A stretch of 47,662 bases of DNA from a virus. The notes under the pieces are model-generated. The model was not told the DNA's origin. It searched no databases and was given only the letters and a program-made list of their open reading frames with translations. The stretch covers positions 1-47,662 of the IMG/VR virus record IMGVR_UViG_3300040751_005239; one strand, 5' to 3'. Shown here in pieces: positions 11,001 through 19,912 of this stretch (the first letter of the stretch is position 1; each line of letters starts with the position of its first letter). Made by a program: the position numbers and the translations under genes.

Positions 11001-11530
11001 ATTTGATCTGGTACGTTAATGAAAAATTGAGTTGTAAATGAATTTGCGAGTGGATCTAAAACTTTTTTACCCGCATTTAAAAAATCAGTTGCAATTGTAG
11101 GATATTCAGTCGCAATTCTATCTTTAACTGCTAAATAAGTTCCGTTTGTTTGTGCTTCTCCAGTTTGTGTACCAGAAAAAATTAGAAATCCTTTATTTTT
11201 TGGCAATTCGTTTAAAATGTGTTTTTCAAAACCTGTTAATTTAGACTCAAATCCTTCTACTTCTTTTATTGTTCCATTGTAAGGATATGAATTAGTTATT
11301 TTTTCAAAGGCTTCGTTTGTTTTAACAACTGCTGAGTGGAAAAATGTATGATTTTCAAAAAAATTATAATCAATGTTTAATTGTTGTGTAGATGTTAACG
11401 CATGATTTGTTTGAGATAAAAAAGTCCCAGATATGTTTAAATTGCTAATCGCTTTTTTAACTTGACTTTTTTTATTTAAAAAACTACCCGCTTGATTAAT
11501 AAACTTAGGTGAAAATAATTTTTTTGCCAT
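8081..11530 (-). CDS. Large tail protein with two LamG-like domains (1149 aa)
   Basis: A 1149-residue protein with two regions of concanavalin/LamG character. The first spans about 165-345, with VFKHVSAVYDNVLGEAKLI and FSGSLDELRYFHEEKTLESI near its end. The second spans about 680-905 and ends in YFSGKVSNINFWSYGITLDE. Between them is an alpha-rich stretch (about 420-600). The C-terminus is also alpha-rich, with several Arg/Tyr pairs (NRYREIFRWLDTTFTEIVY). Length and place two genes after gp6 resemble T4 gp7 (about 1030 residues), but I see no residue-level proof of that. A baseplate or tail-fibre attachment role fits the context. Confidence 0.65.
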   Translation of the reverse strand: MAKKLFSPKFINQAGSFLNKKSQVKKAISNLNISGTFLSQTNHALTSTQQLNIDYNFFENHTFFHSAVVKTNEAFEKITNSYPYNGTIKEVEGFESKLTGFEKHILNELPKNKGFLIFSGTQTGEAQTNGTYLAVKDRIATEYPTIATDFLNAGKKVLDPLANSFTTQFFINVPDQINDNQIIFQKRSSLANHTTIYLSSSNSTSTCDIGFAITSGTFYMNVTSSIEKGVFKHVSAVYDNVLGEAKLITYNTSSLVSTVVSSSNRIVFNSLNYSAADLTIGRGENARLSSSTIFTPQQSFSGSLDELRYFHEEKTLESIQEEKDKTLYATDNLKLHFRFNEPYGDYTGNDIALDSSQNSLTTKIYNFDYTINRATGSFTPVISENLSRCPVIFPDYEPVETYYNSLITTGSEYDDCNPNIITKLIPPHYLDVGNVFENFESNLSKVNETFDNIKTISDRKSQTNLSVQNLLKFLYTWSKYFDELKLFVDSFSLINSISYEDKNTVPDVLLQKSAKHLGITLPFIFESATLDQFLDGFDLSNNPEKAIQSLNAIQNNIWRRILSDVPFLKKKKGTIESIKSVFRNAGVEPDNLFDVREYGGAKTKSLEESTSIRKDILNLINFSGSIDHQNESVDAQGKSSTAPHIMSSYLSSSRIEIGTPKPRGTFVNKALFSPHGISNNTSDGLFTSGSFTYQANYVIDSGITKDLSLARLHTTGTHASVAAEGCILNLHTDKSSNYLILSINDSPSLNTTTQLILTGVNLYDNDAWAVSFGRECSEVLNTNLTGSIFLRAAKYNAGEMIENYYTSSYFSEASDSLFSNVSTTHNSSGSFVMIGSQSFNDTSLFLNSETSDKKETYFSGKVSNINFWSYGITLDEFRSFAKNHNSVGVKNPIQNYNFNTIKTGSFQRLRVQTSHDQATSASDSSGEIRIFDFSQNNKHISGYAFEASKNIFYPEYVIYEELSPNFDLNTAKTKVRIRSLQDTALLPDHKYAQIGPINEVRPSEEVFDDVRFSMDMSAMKGLNQNILGAFSDFTAFDNALGKPNLVFASAYPDLIELRKIYFENLISDIDLNRYREIFRWLDTTFTEIVYQRIPRNTNFLGINLVYESHVLERHKLSYLYDEIYLKAHPRDPSRGNLFLSQYAAIVKKS

Positions 11531-11533
11531 AAT

Positions 11534-13057
11534 TTACTCCACAATAAATTTAGAGGCTGCATCTTTTATCACCGTATCAAATCCATTTTGTCTGATTAAA
11601 AAATCAAATATATATGCTCTTCCTCGAGGTAAACTACTCATATAAAAATCGTAATACATTCCTGTAGAATCTGCAGATAATTTTGTTGAATTATCTCCTG
11701 TATCTGTATCGAAAGGAATAATTACATCTCCTGAGAGAAAATCCCTTACGCGATAAAACATGTTTGGAAATATTTCACTAGGTAATTCAAAAGGTGTTTT
11801 GCGAAAAACAACACTACGATCTGCATTTTGTGCATAAACTCTTAACTTTACAATTTCATCTTGTTTATATCTAGTTCTTAAGTTTAACATAGAAACCTGT
11901 AATCTGTTTTCTCTAAAATTTAGTGCATACCTATTGTTTTTATTGATAGTCAATGATGAAGATAAATACGTAACAGTTTCATTTTCGTTTGACCAAATTT
12001 CATTAAACGTAATACTTCCTGATGCCAATGCATGATTATATAGCTCTGATTCAAAACTACTAATTGCAAAAGAAGCTGAGTATATTCCTGTTAATCTAGA
12101 ATCACCTCTCACAGCTTGAGATACATTAAACTGTTTTGAAAAACTTCCAGACTGTATTTTCAATATCATACAATCCGCTCCTGATAGTTCTGTTGCTGCA
12201 GATCCAGATACTATATTGGTTAAAACACCCTTACTAAAATTATTTAAATAAAGACTTCCGGAATAATCAAATTCAAAATTTTCATGATCATCAATAATCG
12301 AATCATTAAACTTAATTATTAGTTTAGGATGGTATGCTGTATTTGAAGTGTTTCTAGATGCAAATCTTTTAACAAAATATGTTTTTTGATCTTTTTCATA
12401 TGAACCGGAATAAGCAATACAAAATCCATGATTATCAATCAAACCTTTTGCAGATGCAGATACAAAATTTGTAACGTTAATATAAAGATCTTCATCCCCA
12501 GCCAAAAAAGTTTGTTCTCCAAACAAAGCTATAGGTGAACCTTGCCCTTGAACTGTTCCATTGACAATTACATCTATATTTTCATCGCCTAAAGATCCGG
12601 AGCTTCTTGCTCCAGTTGTGTTCCATTCTGAAACTGTACCATTGGATACAGATGCTGTTATCCAGTTTGTTGCATCAATATCTTTAAATTCAACAATATC
12701 TTGTCCTATTCCTTCATCAAAACTTTGTGATAAAGGAAAACAGATCAATTTAAAATTTGAAGGTGTAGTTTGTCCGCCATATATATCATGCAGCTTAAGA
12801 TATGCCTTGAAAGAGCTATCACCTACATTTATAACATTATTGTTATGCATGGTTGCAACTTCTGATATATCAAATTTAAGTAATAACCGACTTAATTCAG
12901 TCGGAGATGTATCTGATCCTGAAGTTGATTCTGCATAAAGTTTAAAAAGATCTAAGGTGCCAGCCTGCCCTGTATTTGCATCTGTTGCTCTAAATCTATT
13001 ATTAATAATTTTATTAGTAATGTATGTATCTTTACTTGCAGATAATATTCTGTGCAT
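11534..13057 (-). CDS. DNRLRE-like beta-sandwich virion protein (507 aa)
   Basis: The N-terminal half resembles DNRLRE/disaggregatase-type carbohydrate-associated modules: an opening SASKDTYITNKI, then LSRLLLKFDIS (about 57-67), then a long run of strand-rich sequence with SQSFDEGIGQDIVEF. The second half (about 260-507) is also beta-rich and ends in a segment typical of a packed sandwich domain. It starts one base after the stop of gp6. Such modules occur in secreted adhesins; here the likely role is a baseplate-attached or glycan-facing structural part. The domain match is from motif memory and moderate. Confidence 0.55.
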   Translation of the reverse strand: MHRILSASKDTYITNKIINNRFRATDANTGQAGTLDLFKLYAESTSGSDTSPTELSRLLLKFDISEVATMHNNNVINVGDSSFKAYLKLHDIYGGQTTPSNFKLICFPLSQSFDEGIGQDIVEFKDIDATNWITASVSNGTVSEWNTTGARSSGSLGDENIDVIVNGTVQGQGSPIALFGEQTFLAGDEDLYINVTNFVSASAKGLIDNHGFCIAYSGSYEKDQKTYFVKRFASRNTSNTAYHPKLIIKFNDSIIDDHENFEFDYSGSLYLNNFSKGVLTNIVSGSAATELSGADCMILKIQSGSFSKQFNVSQAVRGDSRLTGIYSASFAISSFESELYNHALASGSITFNEIWSNENETVTYLSSSLTINKNNRYALNFRENRLQVSMLNLRTRYKQDEIVKLRVYAQNADRSVVFRKTPFELPSEIFPNMFYRVRDFLSGDVIIPFDTDTGDNSTKLSADSTGMYYDFYMSSLPRGRAYIFDFLIRQNGFDTVIKDAASKFIVE

Positions 13058-13058
13058 T

Positions 13059-14906
13059 TTATCCTACCGATCCTTTGATATCATCATTTGGAAATTTAAT
13101 TTCAAATATTCCGCCACGAGGAGGGAAAATCATGCCACGATCAATATTTCGCTGAATTGCATATTTGTAAGTTGAATATAAATTACCATTAACAACACCA
13201 TTCAAATTTTTAAATTTAAGAGACAATATTGATTGCACTCCCAATACGTTTAAAATAATATTTTCAACTTCACTAATAATAATAGGTTGATCTAATTGAA
13301 TATTTTCTATTTTTAAAAACTCTTTAATTTCAGAGTTAACAGCTTGTACAACTTGATCATTTCTATACCCTGCTTTAACTGTTATAACATATTCTATACC
13401 ATAATTGACTATTGGTGCATCAACAATATCAATTGCATCAGATATCAACCTATAGGCGCTTAAATATAAAGAAAGATTCTCCTTTAAAGTGTCAGGAGAT
13501 AATATCAATTGACTATCAACATCTCTAGAAATTATAAAAAGTTGTGCTGCCAACGGGTTGTTCGGATTGTCTCTAACAGAAGCACGATAAACTCTTCCTA
13601 AATTTGCTGGCATTGTGTACGTTCTAGATATCAAGTCTTCACGTGTTACGATTCTACCTTGACTATTTTTACCTAAAACAGCAGCAAGTTTTAATTCTTG
13701 CAATGTAGGTTCGTCTTCGCCACCAACGGAACTTCTATTATTAACAACTGCTACACTATCTCTAATATTTCCTGCTATATTAAAAGGAACACTAGATCCG
13801 AATGTAGTTCTTAAAACTTTAACGTTTGATATTTCTCCAGCCGGGACATTATCTGATAGACTACCACCATATCTATAGTTTATGGTAATTGTAGTATCAC
13901 GAGGAGACATTCCCAATGTTCCTGTCTTAAGAAAGTTATTAGGATCAATTGTTATTGTAGAAAAAGTTTTCCTATCACCATAAAGTTGAATTGCATGTAA
14001 ACTAGGATCTGGAATAATATCTTCATCAAAAACTTCTTCTCTTCCTGACCCGAATCTGACTGTTGTTTGACCGGTTTCTGAACTTCTTATTGCTACAAAC
14101 CTTCTAGGCGCAGGAATAATTTTAAGCCTATTAGGTACCAGATCAGAATCTTGCCTATTGTTGTCATAACGTTTAAAGACCGTATCTTGTGTTAATGAAT
14201 CGACTTGATAATATTCATCTCCATCAGTATTTACAACAGATATAATTTCTGTGACGTCTGGGTTGGATATTGTTATTGTCCTAAAAGGTATGAAATTGTT
14301 GTCGATGATAAATGTTTCAGTTTCGGATTTTGCCGATGAGCAAACCCCGTTTCTAGAAATAATAAAGCTATCAACCGTACCATCTGAGTTGACAAAGGAA
14401 TCTTCAATTTTATATAAATATTTACCTTCTACATCTGTTTTTGCAAAATCAACATCATCAAGCAATTCAAACTCAGTTCCGTTATTTGCAGAAAAAACTG
14501 ATGATGATTTTACAACAGGTAAATATGATGGATCAGGTATATATTCTCCATTAGATAAGGACGCAGGTATTGTCATTTCTATTTTTACTTCAACGGATGA
14601 TGGAGAAGGACCTCTAATATCAATTCCTGCTAACCTTACTAATCTTTCCACATTTTCATTTTCTATTGCTGTATCTAGAAATAATTCGTTGAATTGATGA
14701 TCTAAATAATAAGACAAAGAATCTCCAACGTGAGCTGCTATGTCTACAAAAAGTCCGGCTAAGCTGGATTCAGAAAAATCATATATTTTATCTGGGTAGT
14801 GTTGCCTCGCATATAAAACTAATTCTTCTCTAAAGGCGTCAAAATCTTTTTGAAGATATGATAAATTTCTTTGCTTTTTAATTTTCTTCTTAATGTTTTG
14901 TGCCAT
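13059..14906 (-). CDS. 6: Baseplate wedge protein, gp6 / baseplate J-like
   Basis: A 615-residue protein close in length to T4 gp6 (660). The N-terminal region 40-95 has the family pattern: DFSESSLAGLFVDIAAHVGD, then SYYLDHQFNE, then LDTAIENENVERLVRLAGI. This matches the segment that packs gp6/J-like wedge subunits. The central part is beta-rich and the end (about 480-615) carries the usual strand-helix repeats of the J family. In T4-like phages gp6 dimers form the inner baseplate ring with gp25 and gp53. The gp25 gene ends one base before it, which supports the assignment. Confidence 0.8.
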   Translation of the reverse strand: MAQNIKKKIKKQRNLSYLQKDFDAFREELVLYARQHYPDKIYDFSESSLAGLFVDIAAHVGDSLSYYLDHQFNELFLDTAIENENVERLVRLAGIDIRGPSPSSVEVKIEMTIPASLSNGEYIPDPSYLPVVKSSSVFSANNGTEFELLDDVDFAKTDVEGKYLYKIEDSFVNSDGTVDSFIISRNGVCSSAKSETETFIIDNNFIPFRTITISNPDVTEIISVVNTDGDEYYQVDSLTQDTVFKRYDNNRQDSDLVPNRLKIIPAPRRFVAIRSSETGQTTVRFGSGREEVFDEDIIPDPSLHAIQLYGDRKTFSTITIDPNNFLKTGTLGMSPRDTTITINYRYGGSLSDNVPAGEISNVKVLRTTFGSSVPFNIAGNIRDSVAVVNNRSSVGGEDEPTLQELKLAAVLGKNSQGRIVTREDLISRTYTMPANLGRVYRASVRDNPNNPLAAQLFIISRDVDSQLILSPDTLKENLSLYLSAYRLISDAIDIVDAPIVNYGIEYVITVKAGYRNDQVVQAVNSEIKEFLKIENIQLDQPIIISEVENIILNVLGVQSILSLKFKNLNGVVNGNLYSTYKYAIQRNIDRGMIFPPRGGIFEIKFPNDDIKGSVG

Positions 14907-14907
14907 A

Positions 14908-15486
14908 TTATCCGCCTACAAATAATGTAGTTTCTATTTTTTGATTTTTTAAATTTAAAGTTGGTATTGCAAATGTTAATAATATTATAACTTTTGCTAA
15001 CCCTGATGCTGTTTCTGTTCCTGCCGCAGAAGCATTTGTTATAAAATTTCTGGTATGATATGTAGTTTGCTCTAACGTAGTGTTTGTTTCAATTTTCTGA
15101 TTGTTAAATTTTAAATCGACTTCTAAATCTGTTATGACAATTCCAGAAAATGCACTAGTTAGCTTATTAGTAATTTGATTAATAATACCTTGTCTATATT
15201 CGGTTTCTGTTGAACCACTTGCATCATAAAGAAAAATTGATAAATTAGCACCGTAATCATATCTGCCTAGCCGTTCACCATGATTTGTAAGCAAAAAATT
15301 TTTAATATTGTCCTTTAACTGCTTTTCTGGGGATAAGTGCGTCTGATATAAATCTTCAGAATCTTGCAATAATTGCAATGGAGTTTTTAGTCCTATAGGC
15401 ACTAATTGAGTCATTGACTTAGTAATATTCGTATATTTCCTATTGTCAATTTTCTTTCCTGAACTTTTAAAGTTAAAACTTCCCAT
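14908..15486 (-). CDS. 25: Baseplate wedge protein gp25-like
   Basis: A 192-residue protein of the gp25 family, which joins the baseplate wedge to the first sheath layer. The diagnostic segment is at 67-82 (TNHGERLGRYDYGANL), matching the gp25 pattern of T-x-x-GER followed by a D/Y-x-G turn. It is preceded by the expected helix with KQLKDNIKNFLL. It is longer than T4 gp25 (132 residues), with extra sequence at the N-terminus and a strand-rich C-terminus. The gp6 gene follows one base later. The lysozyme name sometimes given to this family is historical; I see no reason to claim hydrolase activity. Confidence 0.8.
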   Translation of the reverse strand: MGSFNFKSSGKKIDNRKYTNITKSMTQLVPIGLKTPLQLLQDSEDLYQTHLSPEKQLKDNIKNFLLTNHGERLGRYDYGANLSIFLYDASGSTETEYRQGIINQITNKLTSAFSGIVITDLEVDLKFNNQKIETNTTLEQTTYHTRNFITNASAAGTETASGLAKVIILLTFAIPTLNLKNQKIETTLFVGG

Positions 15487-15532
15487 TAATCCTCTGCAAT
15501 TATAAATATTTTACTTCTATGATATATATCTT

Positions 15533-17299
15533 CTAATTATTTCCCTCGCCAAATATTTTAGTTGATTTTATCTTATTGTCGATTACCTTAATTGCGTCTT
15601 CAAATATATTATCTTGCGTTATATTATTTCCAGCTGCTTCTAAAGATAATGCAGTTTCAATAGGAGGAGGCTGAATCAATTCTCCTGTATTTGGATCTTC
15701 TTCTGCTTTAAACTCAATTGTAATCGGTTCTGAAAAACCTGCCTGGCTGTTTTCGCGCGCGGTTCTTAGATTTTCTAATGCAGTTAAGATTGGCTGAAGA
15801 ACTGCTCCAATTGGAGGAACTTTAGCTAATGCTTGAAGAAGTGTATCTAAAATAAAATTGGCATATGCTGCATCGCCTGCTAGCTTTTTAAGCAGTGGTG
15901 CTAATTCACTGTGCAAAATATAAGGCTCTTGCGGGGTATTATTGTCTGCCCTAACTGCTAATTCTATTTTATTCTTGGCCTGCAATCTTGTTGTTCCATT
16001 GTTAATTAATGACAAAAATTGTTGACCATCATCAATTGAAGACTTAAGAACAACATTTCCTTCATTATCCATGTTTAAAAAAGATTCTCCGGATAAACTA
16101 GCCAATCGAACAGTACTTTCACCTATTATTCTATTATGATCACTATAAACTACAACAGACTGTCCTGTATGTGAGCTTAAAACATCAAAATCAGAAGAAA
16201 AAAGTGTATCAACGTTACAATTTTTACTCATATAGATTCTACCCGCACAGTCTCTTGGGCTTTGATCAAAATAATCTTTTTCGTTTTCAATATCTTCAAA
16301 TAAGTTTGCAACTTTATTTAATTCATAGACAGGATCTAAATCCCCATCAATTAAGCTAGCAACAGCACTGATATACGATCCTTCCTTATCAGAATTGATT
16401 ACTTTTTCAATCGTCGCTGCTGTTTTTTCATTAATATTATTGATATCTTCATTTTTTCTACCGATGCATATATCAATTGCCGGCTCATTTTTTAAAACAT
16501 CAACATGGGTTTCATTTTTAAATTTTTCTGTTGTCAATTGAACAAATGCATTATTTGAACCTTGAAGCAACATATCACCAGGGTTTTTAGATATTTTAGG
16601 TACAACTTCATATGAAAATCTTTCTCTAAAGTCAGCTGTGTTTTTAACAATAAACTGATTTGTATAAGCATAGTCTGTATAATTTTCTTGATCAACTTGA
16701 CCAGGTAAATAACTATGACATTGTTCAATTTCTTTGTTTTCATCTAGTGGATTGTCAATAGCAGATTTTTTCTTTTTTCCGGCACTTTTTTCTTTTATTT
16801 TGTCTTGTATTTTTTGTTCAACAACATCAGACCGTTCTAAAAGTGTATAGTTTATATCATCAATTTGATCAATTCCATGTTTTCTAGATACCCAATAATA
16901 TCTTTCAACCCCTTCATCTGATTCTTTTAATATCCAAACAAATTCACCAGGCTTAAGCGGCATTGCTAAATGAGGTGAGAAAAAAGGTAATGCTACATGA
17001 ACTGTATCTGACGTCAGACCTTCTCCCCTGTCAATTAATTTTACAATTATTGAGTTGGGAGGAGTTTTATTTAACATGTGAAAGTTTTTAACTGTTTCAG
17101 GGAAGCTTGGTTTTTCTACTAATTTTTTCCTTAAATAAGTACTAGCATTTACAACAATGCAATCAATAACAATTCCTGTTAAATATTCATACCCTAAAGG
17201 CATGGGGTTATTTGAACCTAACCCCTCGACAGATTTAAATCCTTTATTACCATAAACAAAACTTTGAACAGTTTTTAAAAGGTTTTTTTCTGTTGGCAT
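15533..17299 (-). CDS. Baseplate hub / spike protein with gp5-like OB-fold (putative)
   Basis: A 588-residue protein. The first 160 residues look like the OB-fold of phage hub/spike proteins: LTGIVIDCIVVNA, then VHVALPFFSPHLAMPLKPGE with FVWILKE, then YYWVSRKHG. The region around 340-450 has short regularly spaced strands (GNVVLKSS, GTTRLQAKNKIELAV), as in gp5/VgrG spike beta-structures. I do not see the T4 gp5 lysozyme domain. The gene precedes gp25 and gp6 in transcription, the expected neighbourhood for the hub. Assignment rests on fold-like pattern and context, so it is moderate. Confidence 0.55.
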   Translation of the reverse strand: MPTEKNLLKTVQSFVYGNKGFKSVEGLGSNNPMPLGYEYLTGIVIDCIVVNASTYLRKKLVEKPSFPETVKNFHMLNKTPPNSIIVKLIDRGEGLTSDTVHVALPFFSPHLAMPLKPGEFVWILKESDEGVERYYWVSRKHGIDQIDDINYTLLERSDVVEQKIQDKIKEKSAGKKKKSAIDNPLDENKEIEQCHSYLPGQVDQENYTDYAYTNQFIVKNTADFRERFSYEVVPKISKNPGDMLLQGSNNAFVQLTTEKFKNETHVDVLKNEPAIDICIGRKNEDINNINEKTAATIEKVINSDKEGSYISAVASLIDGDLDPVYELNKVANLFEDIENEKDYFDQSPRDCAGRIYMSKNCNVDTLFSSDFDVLSSHTGQSVVVYSDHNRIIGESTVRLASLSGESFLNMDNEGNVVLKSSIDDGQQFLSLINNGTTRLQAKNKIELAVRADNNTPQEPYILHSELAPLLKKLAGDAAYANFILDTLLQALAKVPPIGAVLQPILTALENLRTARENSQAGFSEPITIEFKAEEDPNTGELIQPPPIETALSLEAAGNNITQDNIFEDAIKVIDNKIKSTKIFGEGNN

Positions 17300-17300
17300 A

Positions 17301-17666
17301 CTACCCCATTATTTTACTAAAAATTTCATCATCTGACACAGATTCAGCTTTTTCTTCTTCTTTGGCAATTAATTCTGCTAACTTAAGTATTTGATCGTTT
17401 GATTTTGACATACGCTCAAGATACTTGGACATAAGCGTTCCGAATTGCAGATGATTCGTAGAGTTATTTAAAGAAACTTTTAATAGGTCAACTAATAACA
17501 TATTTGCATTTTCTCTGTCATCAAGTGCGTTTTGGTATGACTCTTTCCATAATAGTTTCTTTTTTTCATTGGTAGAGGTTAAAGAATCTAATAGGTCAGC
17601 AAAACTTTTTATTTTTTCTTCTGTTTTTTCTATTTTATCCAAAGATTTTTGATTTGTTTTATTCAT
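17301..17666 (-). CDS. Small coiled-coil protein, unknown function
   Basis: A 121-residue, highly charged, almost entirely helical protein. Heptad-like spacing of Leu/Ile runs from residue 8 through about 110, and there are no cysteines or membrane segments. It lies one base before the hub gene and 3 bases after the late sigma factor gene, so it belongs to the baseplate transcription unit. A role as a tail or hub assembly chaperone is possible but is inference from size, helix content and place. Confidence 0.6.
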   Translation of the reverse strand: MNKTNQKSLDKIEKTEEKIKSFADLLDSLTSTNEKKKLLWKESYQNALDDRENANMLLVDLLKVSLNNSTNHLQFGTLMSKYLERMSKSNDQILKLAELIAKEEEKAESVSDDEIFSKIMG

Positions 17667-17669
17667 TGC

Positions 17670-18455
17670 TTAATTTCCTAATATGTCATCACTAAACAAC
17701 ATATAAATATCTTCACCTTTTTTTATCTCTTTATACTGCTTTCTTATGTTTGACATAGCAACACTCAATTGTTTTGCATTTAGTCCGGACAATTCTCTCA
17801 AATAAACAAAAATTGCTCTTTTATTTAAATAATCTAACTCATGAATATTCTTAAAAATTGTATTAATTGCATCAATACACTTTAACTCATTTGTATTTGT
17901 TAACTTGCATTTAATATCACCAATCATATCAAAAATTATCTCTTTGTCTTCATTTAATATTAGCGAAGCTTCTTGCGAAGGAACTACTTGCGAATTTTCA
18001 ATTTCAAACTTATCAGAATTTGACAATGATTCATCTTCAATTGAAATATTTCTATATTTGTTTCTTGTCTTTTTTTTATTTTGTACAATTAAAAAGTTTT
18101 TAGCGCATACGTTAAAATAAGAAAATGCCTTTGATCCTTTTGACGGGTCAAATTTTTGCAAAATTTCAAATAAAAAACTAACACAATCAGATTTTAACAC
18201 TTTAAAGTGCTCTTGGCTATGAGAAAACCCATGAATAAAGATTAAATTTTCTACTAATTTATCAAATGATGGCCTTATTTTATCTGTATAAATTTTATTT
18301 TTTTCTTTTTGCAAATCTGTGTTTTGATAATCTACAATTGCAAGATGTGCATCTTTTCCAAAATAAGGTTTTTTCTTTTTTCTTGCTTTTTTCTTTTTAG
18401 TTTTAGGGGTAATCGTCATTCCTTTAAAATTAGCTTTCTTAATCTTCAATTTCAT
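17670..18455 (-). CDS. 55: Late-transcription sigma factor, gp55-like
   Basis: A 261-residue protein with a sigma-70 region-2-like core at 88-125 (KSDCVSFLFEILQKFDPSKG, then SKAFSYFNVCAKNFLI), as in T4 gp55. In T4 this small sigma directs host RNA polymerase to late promoters together with the sliding clamp. A Lys-rich leader (residues 14-30) may bind DNA. The last residues (IYMLFSDDILGN) are hydrophobic-acidic, the kind of tail that binds a clamp in T4 gp55, although I cannot prove this. It is longer than T4 gp55 (185). Its first 17 bases overlap the membrane-protein gene. Confidence 0.75.
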   Translation of the reverse strand: MKLKIKKANFKGMTITPKTKKKKARKKKKPYFGKDAHLAIVDYQNTDLQKEKNKIYTDKIRPSFDKLVENLIFIHGFSHSQEHFKVLKSDCVSFLFEILQKFDPSKGSKAFSYFNVCAKNFLIVQNKKKTRNKYRNISIEDESLSNSDKFEIENSQVVPSQEASLILNEDKEIIFDMIGDIKCKLTNTNELKCIDAINTIFKNIHELDYLNKRAIFVYLRELSGLNAKQLSVAMSNIRKQYKEIKKGEDIYMLFSDDILGN

Positions 18456-18738
18456 TTGTTTCTTCCATTTCCTCAGTTAGTATATTTGCTACAGTTAATA
18501 TTGCCTCTTGGGAAGCTTTGATATCTGCGATAACTTGTCTAACTTCTATAGAATCAAAAAACACTTCTTTTTGTAGAATCTTTGAAACATTTGAATATCT
18601 TTCATTTAAAATATCCAAACAATCCTCAATAGAATCTTCAATTCGAAGAATTATTAATGAAAACTGATACAACTTATAAGCGAGAAAACAGATGACGAAA
18701 ACTAGAACAAAAAGGCAAATAATAAATATACTATCCAT
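18439..18738 (-). CDS. Small membrane-anchored protein, unknown function
   Basis: A 99-residue protein with one strong N-terminal hydrophobic segment (about 4-33, FIICLFVLVFVICFLAYKLY) followed by an acidic helical tail with heptad-like Leu/Ile/Val. The likely topology is a single membrane anchor with a cytoplasmic coiled coil. The end overlaps the gp55-like start by 17 bases in another frame, so translation is probably coupled. It starts one base after the glycosyltransferase stop. No family recognised. Confidence 0.6.
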   Translation of the reverse strand: MDSIFIICLFVLVFVICFLAYKLYQFSLIILRIEDSIEDCLDILNERYSNVSKILQKEVFFDSIEVRQVIADIKASQEAILTVANILTEEMEETNEIED

Positions 18739-18739
18739 A

Positions 18740-19900
18740 TCAATTCCTCAAAATATTTTCGAAAAACTCATTGTATAACCTTTTAATTGCTACACTACTA
18801 AATTTTGATCTTACATCTTTTTTGAGAGAATCTGCTTGTAATTTTTTATTTTTATAATCCTTAAAAACATTTCTTATTTTTTCTTTAAAATCATTTTCAT
18901 CAGGCTGAGCCCACCGGAATCCTTTGAAAAATATTCTTTTATCTTCTTTTTCATCTCTAATTTCTGAAAGTGTATAATTTATTTTGGTAAATTTATCGCC
19001 TAAAAAATCTAAGTGCCCGGACCAGTTCGTCGCAACCACTGGCATTCCTGAAGCAGCTGCATCCACAATCGGTAAACCATATCCTTCACCTCTCGTAGCA
19101 CTAACAAAACAATTTATTTTATCATGTGCATACAAACTAGCAACCTCTTCTTTTTCCATATTTCCATGAATCAAATAAATTCTAGGAAATTCTTTTTTCC
19201 CAAATGCTTTTACCATTTGTTTCATAATGTTTTTTGTAATTTTTTTATCTATTGTTGTTCCTTTTCCAGAATTAGTTTTTAAAAAAATACCAACAGATTG
19301 ATCACCGTTGAACTCTTCACATATCCACTTTATGGTATTAAATATATTTTTTCTATCATCTAGGGCGTTATTAGAATTTAACTGTGATATCACTAAAAAA
19401 TTAAAGTCAGTATCAATATTACCCAAATCTATTTCTTTAAAGTTTTCTGCTTCAATATTTTTATCAAACCATTCCGGTATCACAGATACAGGTGTTGTCA
19501 ATATTCCCGATCGCTTTAAAACGCTTTTTGTAAAATTAGAGGGAACAATAACATGAGACATTCGATTACATGCATCAATCCATTTAGGATTACACCTATC
19601 AGTTTCAACTACTGCTGACATTCCGATATTAATTTTTCCTAATTCCGGATTCCATTCATCAGGTAATTGCAACTGAAATGTAATATCATATGGTGGTTCG
19701 AGCTTTTTTGAACACTCCATAATTTTTTTAATTAAACCGCCTTCATAGTTGTCATTTAATATCCATGGGGTCATCCCCCAATTAAGACATTCAACGTGCA
19801 AATTAATGTTATTTAATTCACTTAACCACTCAAATATTTGTCTAGAATGTACACCATACCCGCTAGTAGTAAGCAACGGGGCTCTTAATAATACTTTCAA
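18740..19900 (-). CDS. Glycosyltransferase, GT4-type (GT-B fold)
   Basis: A 386-residue retaining-type glycosyltransferase. The N-terminal half starts with a GT-B motif (LLRAPLLTTSGYGVHSRQIF). The C-terminal half carries the donor-binding signature EGYGLPIVDAAASGMPVVAT, with the paired Glu residues of the family about seven apart. The start is a TTG at 19900, chosen because a strong TAAAGGAG sits 5 bases upstream and no ATG is near. This GT and the next are separated from the main sugar island by the ferredoxin/QueF/nuclease genes. Donor and acceptor are unknown; acting on virion or host glycans is inference. Confidence 0.8.
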   Translation of the reverse strand: MKVLLRAPLLTTSGYGVHSRQIFEWLSELNNINLHVECLNWGMTPWILNDNYEGGLIKKIMECSKKLEPPYDITFQLQLPDEWNPELGKINIGMSAVVETDRCNPKWIDACNRMSHVIVPSNFTKSVLKRSGILTTPVSVIPEWFDKNIEAENFKEIDLGNIDTDFNFLVISQLNSNNALDDRKNIFNTIKWICEEFNGDQSVGIFLKTNSGKGTTIDKKITKNIMKQMVKAFGKKEFPRIYLIHGNMEKEEVASLYAHDKINCFVSATRGEGYGLPIVDAAASGMPVVATNWSGHLDFLGDKFTKINYTLSEIRDEKEDKRIFFKGFRWAQPDENDFKEKIRNVFKDYKNKKLQADSLKKDVRSKFSSVAIKRLYNEFFENILRN

Positions 19901-19905
19901 AACTA

Positions 19906-19912
19906 CTCCTTT
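19906..19912 (-). promoter_or_regulatory. Ribosome binding site that fixes a TTG start
   Basis: The minus strand reads TAAAGGAGTAGTTTTG. The AAAGGAG lies 5 bases before TTG at 19900 and overlaps the stop codon of the upstream glycosyltransferase. This is the main reason to accept TTG as the start and suggests translational coupling. Confidence 0.75.
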
